Assembly: GCA_946543495.1 (NCBI GenBank)
Contig: CAMNLS010000005.1
Location: 1-20,652, forward strand
Length of the DNA: 20,652 bases
Source: an uncultured Selenomonadales bacterium
GTDB taxonomy: Bacteria; Bacillota; Negativicutes; Selenomonadales; Selenomonadaceae
Direction of reading: 5' to 3'
Part shown: piece after piece, positions 6,770 through 14,093 of the stretch
Numbering within the stretch: the first letter of the stretch is position 1
How the letters are laid out: each line of letters opens with the position of its first letter
The notes under the pieces: model-generated
What the model was told of the DNA's origin: nothing
Seen by the model: only the letters and a program-made list of their open reading frames with translations
The model's database searches: none
Translations under genes and position numbers: made by a program

Positions 6770-7673
6770 GTTTAAAACCTCGCAATGTGTTATCAATCGC
6801 CGCGTCCAACTCGTCAAGCAAAGCGAATCGCCGCCGATATTGTGCCCGCTTATGTGACGGTATCTCTTCGACGGTCTTGCGCGTCTCCGTAAGCGGCAGT
6901 TCATAAAATCTCGCGTCGCTCGTCGGAACGCCGCCCGCCTCCTGCCAAAAGTCGCTGAACGAAGTCTTTAACTTCCTATCGCGGCGAACGTGATTGTTAG
7001 CGTAGTAGCCTTCGTTGGTGACGGCAAAAATTTTCTGCACGCCTAACGAACGAGCTACCGACTGCGCGGCGTACAAAATTAGATTCTTCGTTCGGTAAGC
7101 GTGACACTTCTTAGTAATACGCTTGACCAAATCTTTAGCGTCGTCGACGTTCGGTCCTTGCATGGCTCCAATCCACATCGCCCAAGCTCCGTCGTTAGTC
7201 CGCGCTATCCAAAATAAAATCTGATAGACGGGCACCTTGCCGGGCAAGTTGAACATCACCGCCGCTAATCCTTCCTTACGTTGCCCCGACTCCGCGCACA
7301 AAACTAAATTCATTTCGCCGAGCGTTTCATCAAGCGGCATTCGCCAAAGTTCAATCTTCTTATCGCCGTAAAGTTTCAACATGAAGTCATCGTTCATTCG
7401 CGCCGATAAAAATTGCATGTTCTCTTCGATTAGCCGCGCCCGCTCCTCGAACGTCGACTTGTAATAAAAAAATGCACGCGTCGCCTGTTCGTAGACGAAC
7501 GGATAACCTTCCGCGACTTTCGTCATCAACTCAGATTGCTTAAAGAATTTTTCAAGGCGGCTCATGCGTTGCGGGTGCAGACAACATCGCGCCACGAACA
7601 CCGCAAATCGATGAGCTTCACGCGGATTATTAAGGTCGTAAATTTTTTTGCCAAGTTCAATGAAGTTGCTCAT
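6750..7673 (-). CDS. DUF535 (VirK/YbjX family) protein
   Basis: 307 residues, usual for the family. ATG at 7673 is preceded by GGAGGAGAG. Family features: the mid-protein block LVLCAESGQRKEGLAAVMFN, IGAMQGPN, and the C-terminal FYELPLTETRKTVEEIPSHK followed by an Arg-rich YRRRFALLDEL. There is no signal peptide or clear membrane helix, so it is likely cytoplasmic. VirK (Shigella, Salmonella) and YbjX are linked to outer-membrane and virulence traits, but no biochemical activity is settled. Here it opens an operon of three glycosyltransferases, which supports a role in envelope glycan or LPS handling. An extended -10 promoter precedes it. Confidence 0.88.
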   Translation of the reverse strand: MSNFIELGKKIYDLNNPREAHRFAVFVARCCLHPQRMSRLEKFFKQSELMTKVAEGYPFVYEQATRAFFYYKSTFEERARLIEENMQFLSARMNDDFMLKLYGDKKIELWRMPLDETLGEMNLVLCAESGQRKEGLAAVMFNLPGKVPVYQILFWIARTNDGAWAMWIGAMQGPNVDDAKDLVKRITKKCHAYRTKNLILYAAQSVARSLGVQKIFAVTNEGYYANNHVRRDRKLKTSFSDFWQEAGGVPTSDARFYELPLTETRKTVEEIPSHKRAQYRRRFALLDELDAAIDNTLRGFKRANSDI

Positions 7674-7696
7674 ACTCTCTCCTCCAACTGCCGTTG

Positions 7697-7705
7697 ATTA
7701 TATCA
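7697..7705 (-). promoter_or_regulatory. Extended -10 promoter for the DUF535-glycosyltransferase operon
   Basis: Minus-strand TGATATAAT (TGn plus perfect TATAAT) about 24 nt upstream of the start codon. A good -35 box is lacking at 17 nt, consistent with reliance on the TGn extension. The divergent RNase J promoter starts 16 bp away. Confidence 0.6.
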
Positions 7706-7720
7706 TAAACAAAATTAAAA

Positions 7721-7749
7721 TTGCATTGCCCTTGTCGATTTGATACAAT
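7721..7749 (+). promoter_or_regulatory. Sigma-A-type promoter for RNase J
   Basis: TTGCAT (7721-7726), 17-nt spacer, TACAAT (7744-7749), giving a leader of about 50 nt before the TTG start. Confidence 0.65.
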
Positions 7750-7806
7750 GCCAGCAAGCGTTGAGAGTTCGGATAAAAAAATTTTAATATAAGGAGGAGA
7801 TTCTAT

Positions 7807-9480
7807 TTGAGGAGCGACCAACGAAACGATAATAAGCTGAAAATTATTCCGCTGGGCGGGCTTGGCGAAATCGGAAAGAACATGACGATAATCCGCTACG
7901 GCGACGAAATGATTATGATTGATGCGGGGCTAATGTTCCCCGAAAATGATATGCTCGGCATTGACCTCGTTATTCCAGATATTTCTTACGTCATCGAAAA
8001 TAAAAATTGTCTCAAGGCGATTATCCTGACGCACGGACACGAAGACCACATCGGCGCGTTGCCTTACATCTTGAAGAAATTAACCGTTCCCGTCTACGGC
8101 ACGAAACTTACGCTCGGAATTTTATCGGGGCGGCTCAAAGAAGACGGCGTTGAGTGCAAAAACCTGCGTGCAGTCTCAAGCGGCGAAATTGTGATGATTG
8201 GCTGCTTTAGCGTCGGCTTTATCCGCGTGAATCACTCAATCCCCGATTCGGTCGCCCTGTCAATTAAAACGCCCGTCGGCATGATTGTTCATACTGGCGA
8301 CTTCAAGCTTGACTACACGCCCATTGACGGCAAAATGACTGACTTCCGCCGCTTCGCGGACTTGGGTCAACGCGGCGTGCTACTCCTAATGGCTGACTCG
8401 ACTAACGCGGAAAAGGAAGGTCACACGCCCAGCGAACGGACGGTCGGCGCGGCGTTTAATCGCGAATTCATGAACGCGCCCGGCAGAATCATCGTTGCAA
8501 CTTTTTCGTCGAACGTGCACAGAATTCAACAGGCGATTGACACGGCTATCCGCTATCGTCGACGCGTAGCAATTCTCGGACGTAGCATGGTGAACGTCGT
8601 AGCTACTTCCCTTGAGCTTGGCTATCTTCACGCGCCCGAAGGCACCATCATTGACATCGAAGACATTAGGAATTATCCCGCGAATAAAATTGTAATCATA
8701 ACGACGGGCAGTCAAGGCGAACCGATGAGCGCACTTACTCGCATGGCAATGAGCGACCACAGGCAAGTTGACGTTATCCCCGGCGACACCGTGATTATTT
8801 CCGCCACGCCGATTCCCGGCAATGAAAAGCTCGTCGCTAAGACCGTTGACAACCTCTTGAGGCTCGGCGCAAACGTCGTTCATCGTCGCGAAGAGGGAAT
8901 ACACGTTTCAGGACACGCCGCCCGCGACGAACTCCGCTTGATTCATAACTTGGTTAAGCCGAAATTTTTTATGCCCGTGCACGGCGAACTTCATCACCTG
9001 TTCGCGCACGCTAAGCTTGCTGAGGAAATGGGCATGAACCGCGAAAATATTTTACTCGGCGAAAATGGAGCCGTCATTGAACTCACTCGCGACAGCGGCA
9101 AGATAGCCGGTCATGTTAATGCGGGCGTGATTATGGTTGACGGGCTTGGCGTCGGCGACGTGGGCAATATTGTTCTTCGTGACCGCCGCCAACTTTCGCA
9201 GGACGGAATCTTAATCGTCGTCGTGACTATGAACCGCGCCTCTGGCAGAATCATTTCTGGTCCCGACATTGTATCGCGTGGCTTTGTCTATGTCCGCGAA
9301 TCCGAACAACTCATGGACGAGGCGCGCAGCCGCGTCTTTCACACTCTTAGACGCTGTAAGGAAGATTTAGTTACCGATTGGATGACGATTAAGCTAACCA
9401 TTCGCGATGCGCTGGCGCAATTTCTCTTTGAACAGACGCGCCGCCGCCCGATGATACTTCCGATTATCGTTGAAGTCTGA
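7807..9480 (+). CDS. rnj: Ribonuclease J
   Basis: 557 residues, the normal length for the RNase J family of metallo-beta-lactamase/beta-CASP nucleases that process and degrade RNA from the 5' end and internally in Firmicutes. TTG start at 7807 follows AAGGAGGA by 7 nt. Seen: PLGGLGEIGKNM near the N terminus, metal-binding THGHEDHIGALPY (His76, His78, Asp80, His81), GDFKLDYTP, LMADSTNA, the beta-CASP block TGSQGEPMSAL, and VSGHAARDEL followed by MPVHGELHH. The C-terminal domain ends in PIIVEV. Only one copy is in the window, so J1 versus J2 cannot be decided. Transcribed alone from its own promoter and closed by a bidirectional terminator shared with cobQ. Confidence 0.97.
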   Translation: MRSDQRNDNKLKIIPLGGLGEIGKNMTIIRYGDEMIMIDAGLMFPENDMLGIDLVIPDISYVIENKNCLKAIILTHGHEDHIGALPYILKKLTVPVYGTKLTLGILSGRLKEDGVECKNLRAVSSGEIVMIGCFSVGFIRVNHSIPDSVALSIKTPVGMIVHTGDFKLDYTPIDGKMTDFRRFADLGQRGVLLLMADSTNAEKEGHTPSERTVGAAFNREFMNAPGRIIVATFSSNVHRIQQAIDTAIRYRRRVAILGRSMVNVVATSLELGYLHAPEGTIIDIEDIRNYPANKIVIITTGSQGEPMSALTRMAMSDHRQVDVIPGDTVIISATPIPGNEKLVAKTVDNLLRLGANVVHRREEGIHVSGHAARDELRLIHNLVKPKFFMPVHGELHHLFAHAKLAEEMGMNRENILLGENGAVIELTRDSGKIAGHVNAGVIMVDGLGVGDVGNIVLRDRRQLSQDGILIVVVTMNRASGRIISGPDIVSRGFVYVRESEQLMDEARSRVFHTLRRCKEDLVTDWMTIKLTIRDALAQFLFEQTRRRPMILPIIVEV

Positions 9481-9488
9481 ATAAAAAG

Positions 9489-9519
9489 TCCTCCACTCAA
9501 GCGAGCGGAGGATTTTTTT
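9489..9519. terminator. Bidirectional Rho-independent terminator between rnj and cobQ
   Basis: TCCTCC (9489-9494) pairs with GGAGGA (9507-9512), extended by CTC/GAG across one mismatch, with a 4-nt loop. Seven T follow on plus; on minus the stem is followed by CTTTTTATT. The minus-strand cobQ stop codon lies at its edge (9518-9520). Confidence 0.9.
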
Positions 9520-10969
9520 ATTCCATGATTTCTCTTAGCAAGTTCATGTTCAGATTGTCGCGGACGATTCGTGCAAGTCGTTCGTAATTTTTTTGCTTCT
9601 CTGCGCGGACGTTGCGTGTTGAAGTCAACGGCTCAAGATTTTTTTTCAAGCGGACGGTGTTAAGAAATTGTCGGCGGAAGTCGTCGTTATCGAAAATGCC
9701 ATGAACGTAAGTCCCGAAGACATTGCCCGCCGCGATAATTTTTTCGCCGCGCAAATTGCTTTCGCCCGCGTGAATCTCGTAGCCGTCAAGGTCTTTGCTG
9801 ATGATTCGACTGTTAAGGAAATTGAAATCGACTTCGGTAAGCGTAACTTGACGCGTAAACTTTTCGGCGGTAAAGGTCGTTTCAATCGGCAAGAGTTTCA
9901 AGCCGTCAAGCTCCGTGTGATTCGATTCGGTCTTGAGCGGGTCAAAGATTTTTTCGCCGAGCATTTGGAAGCCGCCGCATATGCCGACAACCGCCGCGCC
10001 GTCTGACGCACGACGCAAAATCTTTTCGGCAAAACGATTCGCACGCAAAGCAAGTAAGTCTTCCGAAGTGTTCTTGCTACCGGGCAAAATAATCACGTCC
10101 GCCGCGTCGAGTTCGTCGGGGTTCGTCGCGTAGAACAGATTGACATCCGCCTCGCCCGCCAAGCTGTCAAAGTCCGTGAAGTTCGAGAGCTTGCCGAGCC
10201 GAATCACCGCGATTGAAACTTCGCCGCCCGAAGAAATTTTATCATCAAGCGACACGGAGTCTTCGTCGTCAATGCCGAGCTTGTCGATAAACGGAACGAC
10301 GCCGAGCACGGGCTTACCGGTCTTGCGCTCCAAGAAGTCGACGGCGGGCAAAAATAAATTCACATCGCCGCGAAACTTATTAATCACAAGCCCTTTGACA
10401 AGTTCGCGTTCATCGTCGTCAAGGAGTTCAAGTGTGCCAACGATTGACGCTAAGCAACCGCCCCTATCAATGTCCGCGACCAAAATCACCGGCGCATTAA
10501 GATATTTGGCAACGCGCATATTGACTATATCGTTTGACTTGAGATTGACTTCAGCAGGCGAGCCTGCGCCTTCAATTATAATCGTGTCGAATTCGGCGGA
10601 AAGTTTCTGCAATGCCGCCTTGACTGCATCGAATGCTTTGAGCGAGTAGCCTTGATGATAAGCCGCCGCACTCATGACGCCGACCGCCCGTCCGTTGATG
10701 ATGACTTGGGAAGTTGCGTTGCCAGTGGGCTTGAGCAATACGGGATTCATTTCGACACGTGGCGCGAGATTAGCCGCTTCAGCCTGTGCAACTTGCGCCC
10801 GCCCCATTTCCAAGCCGTCCGCCGTCACGAAAGAATTTAACGCCATGTTCTGTGCCTTGAAGGGTGCCACACGTCGACCTTCGCGGAAAAAAATTCTGCA
10901 CAGCGCGGTTGTCAATATACTCTTGCCCACGTGCGAGCTTGTCCCTTGAAACATTAAGTATCTTGTCAT
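9518..10969 (-). CDS. cobQ: Cobyric acid synthase (CobQ/CbiP)
   Basis: Amidates the b, d, e and g side chains of adenosylcobyrinic acid a,c-diamide using glutamine and ATP. 483 residues from ATG at 10969, which overlaps the upstream GNAT stop as ATGA; upstream in-frame codons lie within that gene. Seen: N-terminal MFQGTSSHVGKSILTTALC (P-loop-like), FKAQNMALNS, IIEGAGSPAEVNL, DIDRGG, the glutaminase nucleophile VVGICGGFQMLG (Cys331), and FGTYVHGIFDND with the catalytic His423. Length and motif order are those of CobQ rather than CobB/CbiA, which lacks the AQNMALNS block. Last gene of the cobU-GNAT-cobQ operon. Confidence 0.97.
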   Translation of the reverse strand: MTRYLMFQGTSSHVGKSILTTALCRIFFREGRRVAPFKAQNMALNSFVTADGLEMGRAQVAQAEAANLAPRVEMNPVLLKPTGNATSQVIINGRAVGVMSAAAYHQGYSLKAFDAVKAALQKLSAEFDTIIIEGAGSPAEVNLKSNDIVNMRVAKYLNAPVILVADIDRGGCLASIVGTLELLDDDERELVKGLVINKFRGDVNLFLPAVDFLERKTGKPVLGVVPFIDKLGIDDEDSVSLDDKISSGGEVSIAVIRLGKLSNFTDFDSLAGEADVNLFYATNPDELDAADVIILPGSKNTSEDLLALRANRFAEKILRRASDGAAVVGICGGFQMLGEKIFDPLKTESNHTELDGLKLLPIETTFTAEKFTRQVTLTEVDFNFLNSRIISKDLDGYEIHAGESNLRGEKIIAAGNVFGTYVHGIFDNDDFRRQFLNTVRLKKNLEPLTSTRNVRAEKQKNYERLARIVRDNLNMNLLREIME

Positions 10970-11409
10970 TGTTCCATAACCTTTTCTAAACCGAGATACA
11001 CTTCGCGCCTTTCGTAAATGTAAAACGCAACGAAGCCGCACTTATTTAAATAGAAATGCAAATTGCGCCTATCATCCCACGGCGTCGACGCGTACCAAAC
11101 CTTTGTATCGGGATAAAGCTTTTCAATCGCCTGCCACGCCGCAAAGCCTACGCCCGAATTCCTTTTGCCCGCGTTGACGAAGAACAGCGATAACTTATTG
11201 TGTTTAGTTTCGTCGTTTATAATCAAGACCGCGCCGCCAACGATTTCTTTATCAACAAGAATGTCAAGAAGTGTAGCGTTCGTCTTGTTGAAGAAGTTTG
11301 GCAAGTCAGCACTGCGAAATTTATTCTTGCCGTCGGCTCTGCGGAAGGCGGCTTGCAAGTCGTCTATGAAAGTTTTCATGTCCGTCGTCGGGGCAAGTTC
11401 AACTGTCAC
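10966..11409 (-). CDS. GNAT-family N-acetyltransferase inside the cobamide operon
   Basis: 147 residues. GTG start at 11409 overlaps the cobU stop (GTGA) and follows a GGAGGA; its own stop overlaps the cobQ start (ATGA). The GNAT fold is suggested by LLDILVDKEIVGGAVLII (beta 2-3), the acetyl-CoA loop region RNSGVGFAAWQAIE, and the C-terminal NLHFYLNKCGFVAFYIY, the usual N..FY.K.GF block. Not a recognised corrinoid enzyme; the substrate is unknown. Tight overlap on both sides points to coupled translation and possibly a related job. Confidence 0.82.
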   Translation of the reverse strand: MTVELAPTTDMKTFIDDLQAAFRRADGKNKFRSADLPNFFNKTNATLLDILVDKEIVGGAVLIINDETKHNKLSLFFVNAGKRNSGVGFAAWQAIEKLYPDTKVWYASTPWDDRRNLHFYLNKCGFVAFYIYERREVYLGLEKVMEQ

Positions 11410-11963
11410 AATGTTTCCTCCAACTTTCTTATATCAACTGCGATGCCCGCCACCGTCAAGAAGACTTTATCGGCGTGCGCGGCGAGCATTTGATTGGCAA
11501 GCCCTGCCAAGTCTCTGAAACGCCTTGCCAATTTATTTTCGGGAACAATTCCGCCGCCAACCTCGTTTGTCACAAAGATTGTCACGGCGTCGGAGCTTAA
11601 AGCGGCGTCAATTAACTTCTGAATCAGTTCGCGAAGATTTTTATAAAGCTTGTCTTCGTCGTCGAGGTCAGCTGCACAAAGGAAGTTGCTAACATAAATC
11701 GTCACGCAGTCGAAGAGAATCGTGCTGAAACTTTTACCCGCCTCGCAAAGTTTTTCTTCAGCCTCAAAGGGAGCCTCAAACGTCGTCCAATTATCTGCGC
11801 GGCGTTGGCGATGAAGTTTTATCCGATAAGCCATCTCATCATCGAAGATTTGAGCCGTAGCAATATAAGCCGCCCGCCCGTCGCCGAGTTTAAGCGCGAG
11901 CTTCTCAGCGAACGAACTTTTGCCGCTACGAGCACCTCCGGTCACTAAGATTATCTTGCCCAA
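11406..11963 (-). CDS. cobU: Adenosylcobinamide kinase / adenosylcobinamide-phosphate guanylyltransferase (CobU)
   Basis: Phosphorylates adenosylcobinamide and adds GMP, in nucleotide loop assembly of cobamides. Seen: the P-loop ILVTGGARSGKSSFAE at the N terminus, IKLHRQRRADNWTTFEAP with the His that carries GMP in the family, LFDCVTIYVSNFL, and VTNEVGGGIVPENKLARRFR. About 185 residues, as usual. Start is uncertain: GGAGG at 11972-11976 is only 2 nt from an ATG at 11969 but 8 nt from the TTG at 11963, which gives the standard CobU beginning (MGKIILVTGG); a TTG at 11993 is also in frame. First gene of the operon, downstream of an unusual structured leader. Confidence 0.93.
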   Translation of the reverse strand: MGKIILVTGGARSGKSSFAEKLALKLGDGRAAYIATAQIFDDEMAYRIKLHRQRRADNWTTFEAPFEAEEKLCEAGKSFSTILFDCVTIYVSNFLCAADLDDEDKLYKNLRELIQKLIDAALSSDAVTIFVTNEVGGGIVPENKLARRFRDLAGLANQMLAAHADKVFLTVAGIAVDIRKLEETL

Positions 11964-11993
11964 AGACATTTCCTCCGAAAAATTTTTCATCAA

Positions 11994-12180
11994 AGCGCAG
12001 CGTCGACTAAGTTATTCGGAATAGCAATACGCAAGCGGCGGACGTGAACTGGTGAATGTTCGCAACGAACGCGGTTACAAACTCCGACTGTATTGATGAC
12101 TAAGGCGCGACCACTGGATGCAACGTCACGTTGCTGCCACGCTTGTCCGCTTAGCTATAAAAATTTTTTTATTCTACCTC
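11994..12180 (-). other. Inverted-repeat-rich leader of the cobU operon, possible structured RNA
   Basis: This gap has no supportable coding frame. It holds several inverted repeats: GCGGAC/GTCCGC and CAAGCG/CGCTTG near its two ends (crossing, so mutually exclusive or a pseudoknot), a GCAACG-TCA-CGTTGC hairpin, a GTTCG-CAA-CGAAC hairpin, and TATTC-C-GAATA close to cobU. Position suggests a cobU leader with regulatory folding. The conserved cobalamin-riboswitch blocks (GCCACTG plus the B12 box) are not found on the minus strand; the plus strand has only loose resemblance (GGTGAAT, ACTGTA, CCACTGG). Strand and function are uncertain. Confidence 0.35.
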
Positions 12181-12214
12181 CAAGCGATAATCCCTACTTC
12201 GCCGCCGAAAAAAT

Positions 12215-12243
12215 TTGACTAACAATAAGCCGTGAAGTATAAT
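12215..12243 (+). promoter_or_regulatory. Sigma-A-type promoter for sigH
   Basis: TTGACT (12215-12220), exactly 17 nt, then the consensus TATAAT (12238-12243). The predicted start is near 12250, giving a leader of only about 20 nt with GGAGGG before the ATG. Confidence 0.8.
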
Positions 12244-12269
12244 CAGCGCGTAAAAATGGAGGGCGTAAA

Positions 12270-13022
12270 ATGAAATCGAACGTTGAAAATTCTTTCGAGA
12301 GTGAAATCGCTGACGAGTACGCCAAATATGAATCGCTCACCGACGAAGAACTTATCATTGAGATAAAGGAAAAAAATAACCCTTCCGCAATGGATTATCT
12401 GATTCATCGTTACAGAAGTTTCGTTCGGGCAAAGGCGCGTTCCTATTTCCTAATCGGCGCGGACAGAGAAGACATCATTCAAGAAGGCATGATTGGTTTC
12501 TTTAAGGCCGTGCGCGACTTCAAGAGCGATAAGCTGTCGAGTTTCCATGCCTTCGCCGAGTTGTGTGTCACGCGTCAAATCATCACGGCAATAAAGACTG
12601 CAACGCGTCAAAAGCATATCCCGCTGAACTCTTATATCTCATTGAACAAACCAATTTATGATGAAGACTCCGACCGCACATTGCTTGACGTGATAAGCGG
12701 CGTTAAAGTCGCTGACCCCGAAGAGTTAATTATCAGCCGCGAAGAATTTTTAGCTATCGAAAAGAAAATGTCCGAGATTCTAAGCCAGTTGGAATGGGAA
12801 GTGCTCATGGCTTACCTCGACGGCAAATCTTATCAGGAGATTGCGGTGAGCTTAGATCGTCACGTAAAGTCAATCGACAATGCATTGCAACGAGTTAAAC
12901 GCAAGCTTGAACGTTATGTTGCCAGTTGCGGCGAGTCAATCGACATCGGCACGGTTTATCGTGGGCTGTCGACTCTTGACCGCCACATGAAATCACCTGC
13001 CACATTGAAAACAAACAGTTAG
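12270..13022 (+). CDS. sigH: RNA polymerase sigma factor SigH (sigma-30 type)
   Basis: 250 residues; ATG at 12270 follows GGAGGG. Matches the SigH/Spo0H group: N-terminal LTDEELIIEIKEKNNPSAMD, region 2 YFLIGADREDIIQEGMIGF then KAVRDF, CVTRQIITAIKTATRQKHI, and NSYISLNKPIYDEDSD, a SigH hallmark. Region 4 helix-turn-helix is at SYQEIAVSLDRHVKSIDNA near residues 188-206. SigH drives transition-phase, competence and, in spore-formers, early sporulation genes; it persists in Negativicutes that do not sporulate. About 30 residues beyond region 4 exceed the usual length (near 215-220). Followed directly by a terminator, so it is a single-gene transcript. Confidence 0.92.
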   Translation: MKSNVENSFESEIADEYAKYESLTDEELIIEIKEKNNPSAMDYLIHRYRSFVRAKARSYFLIGADREDIIQEGMIGFFKAVRDFKSDKLSSFHAFAELCVTRQIITAIKTATRQKHIPLNSYISLNKPIYDEDSDRTLLDVISGVKVADPEELIISREEFLAIEKKMSEILSQLEWEVLMAYLDGKSYQEIAVSLDRHVKSIDNALQRVKRKLERYVASCGESIDIGTVYRGLSTLDRHMKSPATLKTNS

Positions 13023-13046
13023 GCGTCCACTAAGGACGCTTCTTTT
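13023..13046 (+). terminator. Rho-independent terminator of sigH
   Basis: GCGTCC (13023-13028), loop ACTAA, GGACGC (13034-13039), then TTCTTTT. It begins at the sigH stop codon. Confidence 0.85.
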
Positions 13047-13050
13047 AATT

Positions 13051-13078
13051 AGGAATGGGGAATTGGAAATGTGGAATG
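13051..13078 (+). repeat. Four degenerate heptads spanning the start of the MmcQ/YjbR gene
   Basis: Consecutive 7-mers AGGAATG, GGGAATT, GGAAATG, TGGAATG share the core GGAAT. They supply the purine-rich ribosome-binding region and the start codon of the next gene. Confidence 0.6.
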
Positions 13079-13710
13079 TCAATAAGCTTTTACGTTGCGG
13101 CTTTGACCTTGACGGGGAAAATTTTATTCGCCGCCAAGAGATTATTAACGAATTGACGTTGACAATTATAATCGACGGGCGTGGCTCTGTCACCACTAAG
13201 ATTTTCGACGCGGACGGCGAGCCTTACACGTTGCACCTTGTCGAGAGCGCGAGCGGAAAATTTGTCGGTAGCGTCAAGGCGGAGTGCGAACGCATATTGA
13301 AAGACATTCGCGAGCAATGCTTCGACGAAGAAAATTTTAAAGCCGCGCAGACCTTGCGATTGGTTGAATACATTCGCGAGACCTTCAACGATAAGCCAGA
13401 GTTCCTTTGGGAAAAATTTCCGAACTTCGCTGTCTTCCGTCGCAAAGATAATAATAAATGGTACGCCGTGATTATGAGCGTGCCGAAAAATAAATTGGGG
13501 CTCGACGGCGCGGAGGAGCTTGAGATACTTAACGTGCGTGTTGAGCCAGCGGAGCTTGATGAAATTTTTGACGGAGAGAAATATTTTCGCGGCTGGCACA
13601 TGAATAAGCGTTCGTGGCTGACCGTGCGCCTTGACGAAACTTTGACGGACGATGAACTCTGCGCGAGGCTTGGACGAAGTCATCACCTTGCAGTTACTTT
13701 TAAAAAGTAA
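13069..13710 (+). CDS. MmcQ/YjbR-family (DUF419) protein with N-terminal extension
   Basis: 213 residues from ATG at 13069 (GGGG 8 nt upstream; a TTG at 13063 is also possible). The C-terminal half carries the family pattern: EFLWEKFPNFAVFRRKDNNK, WYAVIMSVPKN, EILNVRVEP, then the conserved RGWHMNKRSWLTVRLDET. The first half (about 100 residues) is an extra domain seen in many Firmicutes members. Proteins of this family have a CyaY-like fold and are called DNA-binding, but a cellular role is not established. No promoter was found between the sigH terminator and the start, so the heptad tract or read-through must serve. Confidence 0.88.
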   Translation: MWNVNKLLRCGFDLDGENFIRRQEIINELTLTIIIDGRGSVTTKIFDADGEPYTLHLVESASGKFVGSVKAECERILKDIREQCFDEENFKAAQTLRLVEYIRETFNDKPEFLWEKFPNFAVFRRKDNNKWYAVIMSVPKNKLGLDGAEELEILNVRVEPAELDEIFDGEKYFRGWHMNKRSWLTVRLDETLTDDELCARLGRSHHLAVTFKK

Positions 13711-13764
13711 TCAAACAGCGGATGCGATTTAGCTTTGTAACAAGACTAAGATAAATGCCGCGCA

Positions 13765-13792
13765 TTGTCAGAAAAAATTTTTCTGCTATAAT
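13765..13792 (+). promoter_or_regulatory. Promoter of the ACT-UPF0210 operon with an embedded palindrome
   Basis: TTGTCA (13765-13770), 16-nt spacer, TATAAT (13787-13792). The perfect dyad CAGAAAAA-A-TTTTTCTG (13769-13785) fills the spacer and could be an operator or simply bent A-tract DNA. Confidence 0.7.
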
Positions 13793-13811
13793 CGGCGCGA
13801 GGTGAATTGAA

Positions 13812-14081
13812 ATGAAATTAATCGTGACAGTCGTTGGCAAAGACCGCGTTGGGATAATCGCCAGCGTGACGAAGATTCTTGCCGATAACAACGTCAACAT
13901 CTTGAGTATCAATCAAAATATCTTGAACGGCTTCTTTAATATGATTCTGTTCGCGGAGGCGTCGGAAAGCAAAATTAAACTCGTCGACTTGCAAGCTAAG
14001 CTTAAAGAACAGGGCGAGGCTATCGGCGTCGAGATAAAGACTCAGCACCAAGATATTTTCGATGTCATGCACAAGATTTGA
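13812..14081 (+). CDS. ACT-domain protein, UPF0237 family
   Basis: 89 residues, a single ACT domain: MKLIVTVVGKDRVGIIASVT then NVNILSINQNI and a C-terminal HQDIFDVMHKI typical of UPF0237. ACT domains bind small ligands, usually amino acids; GcvR-like relatives regulate glycine metabolism. GAGGTG lies about 7 nt upstream of the ATG. It is 12 nt from the UPF0210 gene, a pairing conserved across Firmicutes and some Archaea, so the two products probably act together. Ligand not known. Confidence 0.93.
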   Translation: MKLIVTVVGKDRVGIIASVTKILADNNVNILSINQNILNGFFNMILFAEASESKIKLVDLQAKLKEQGEAIGVEIKTQHQDIFDVMHKI

Positions 14082-14093
14082 GGAGGCGCGACG

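Noticed and set aside
11994..12180. A canonical cobalamin riboswitch upstream of cobU
   Set aside because: The sense strand lacks the GCCACTG and B12-box blocks; the plus strand shows only scattered look-alikes and points toward sigH, which has its own promoter downstream.
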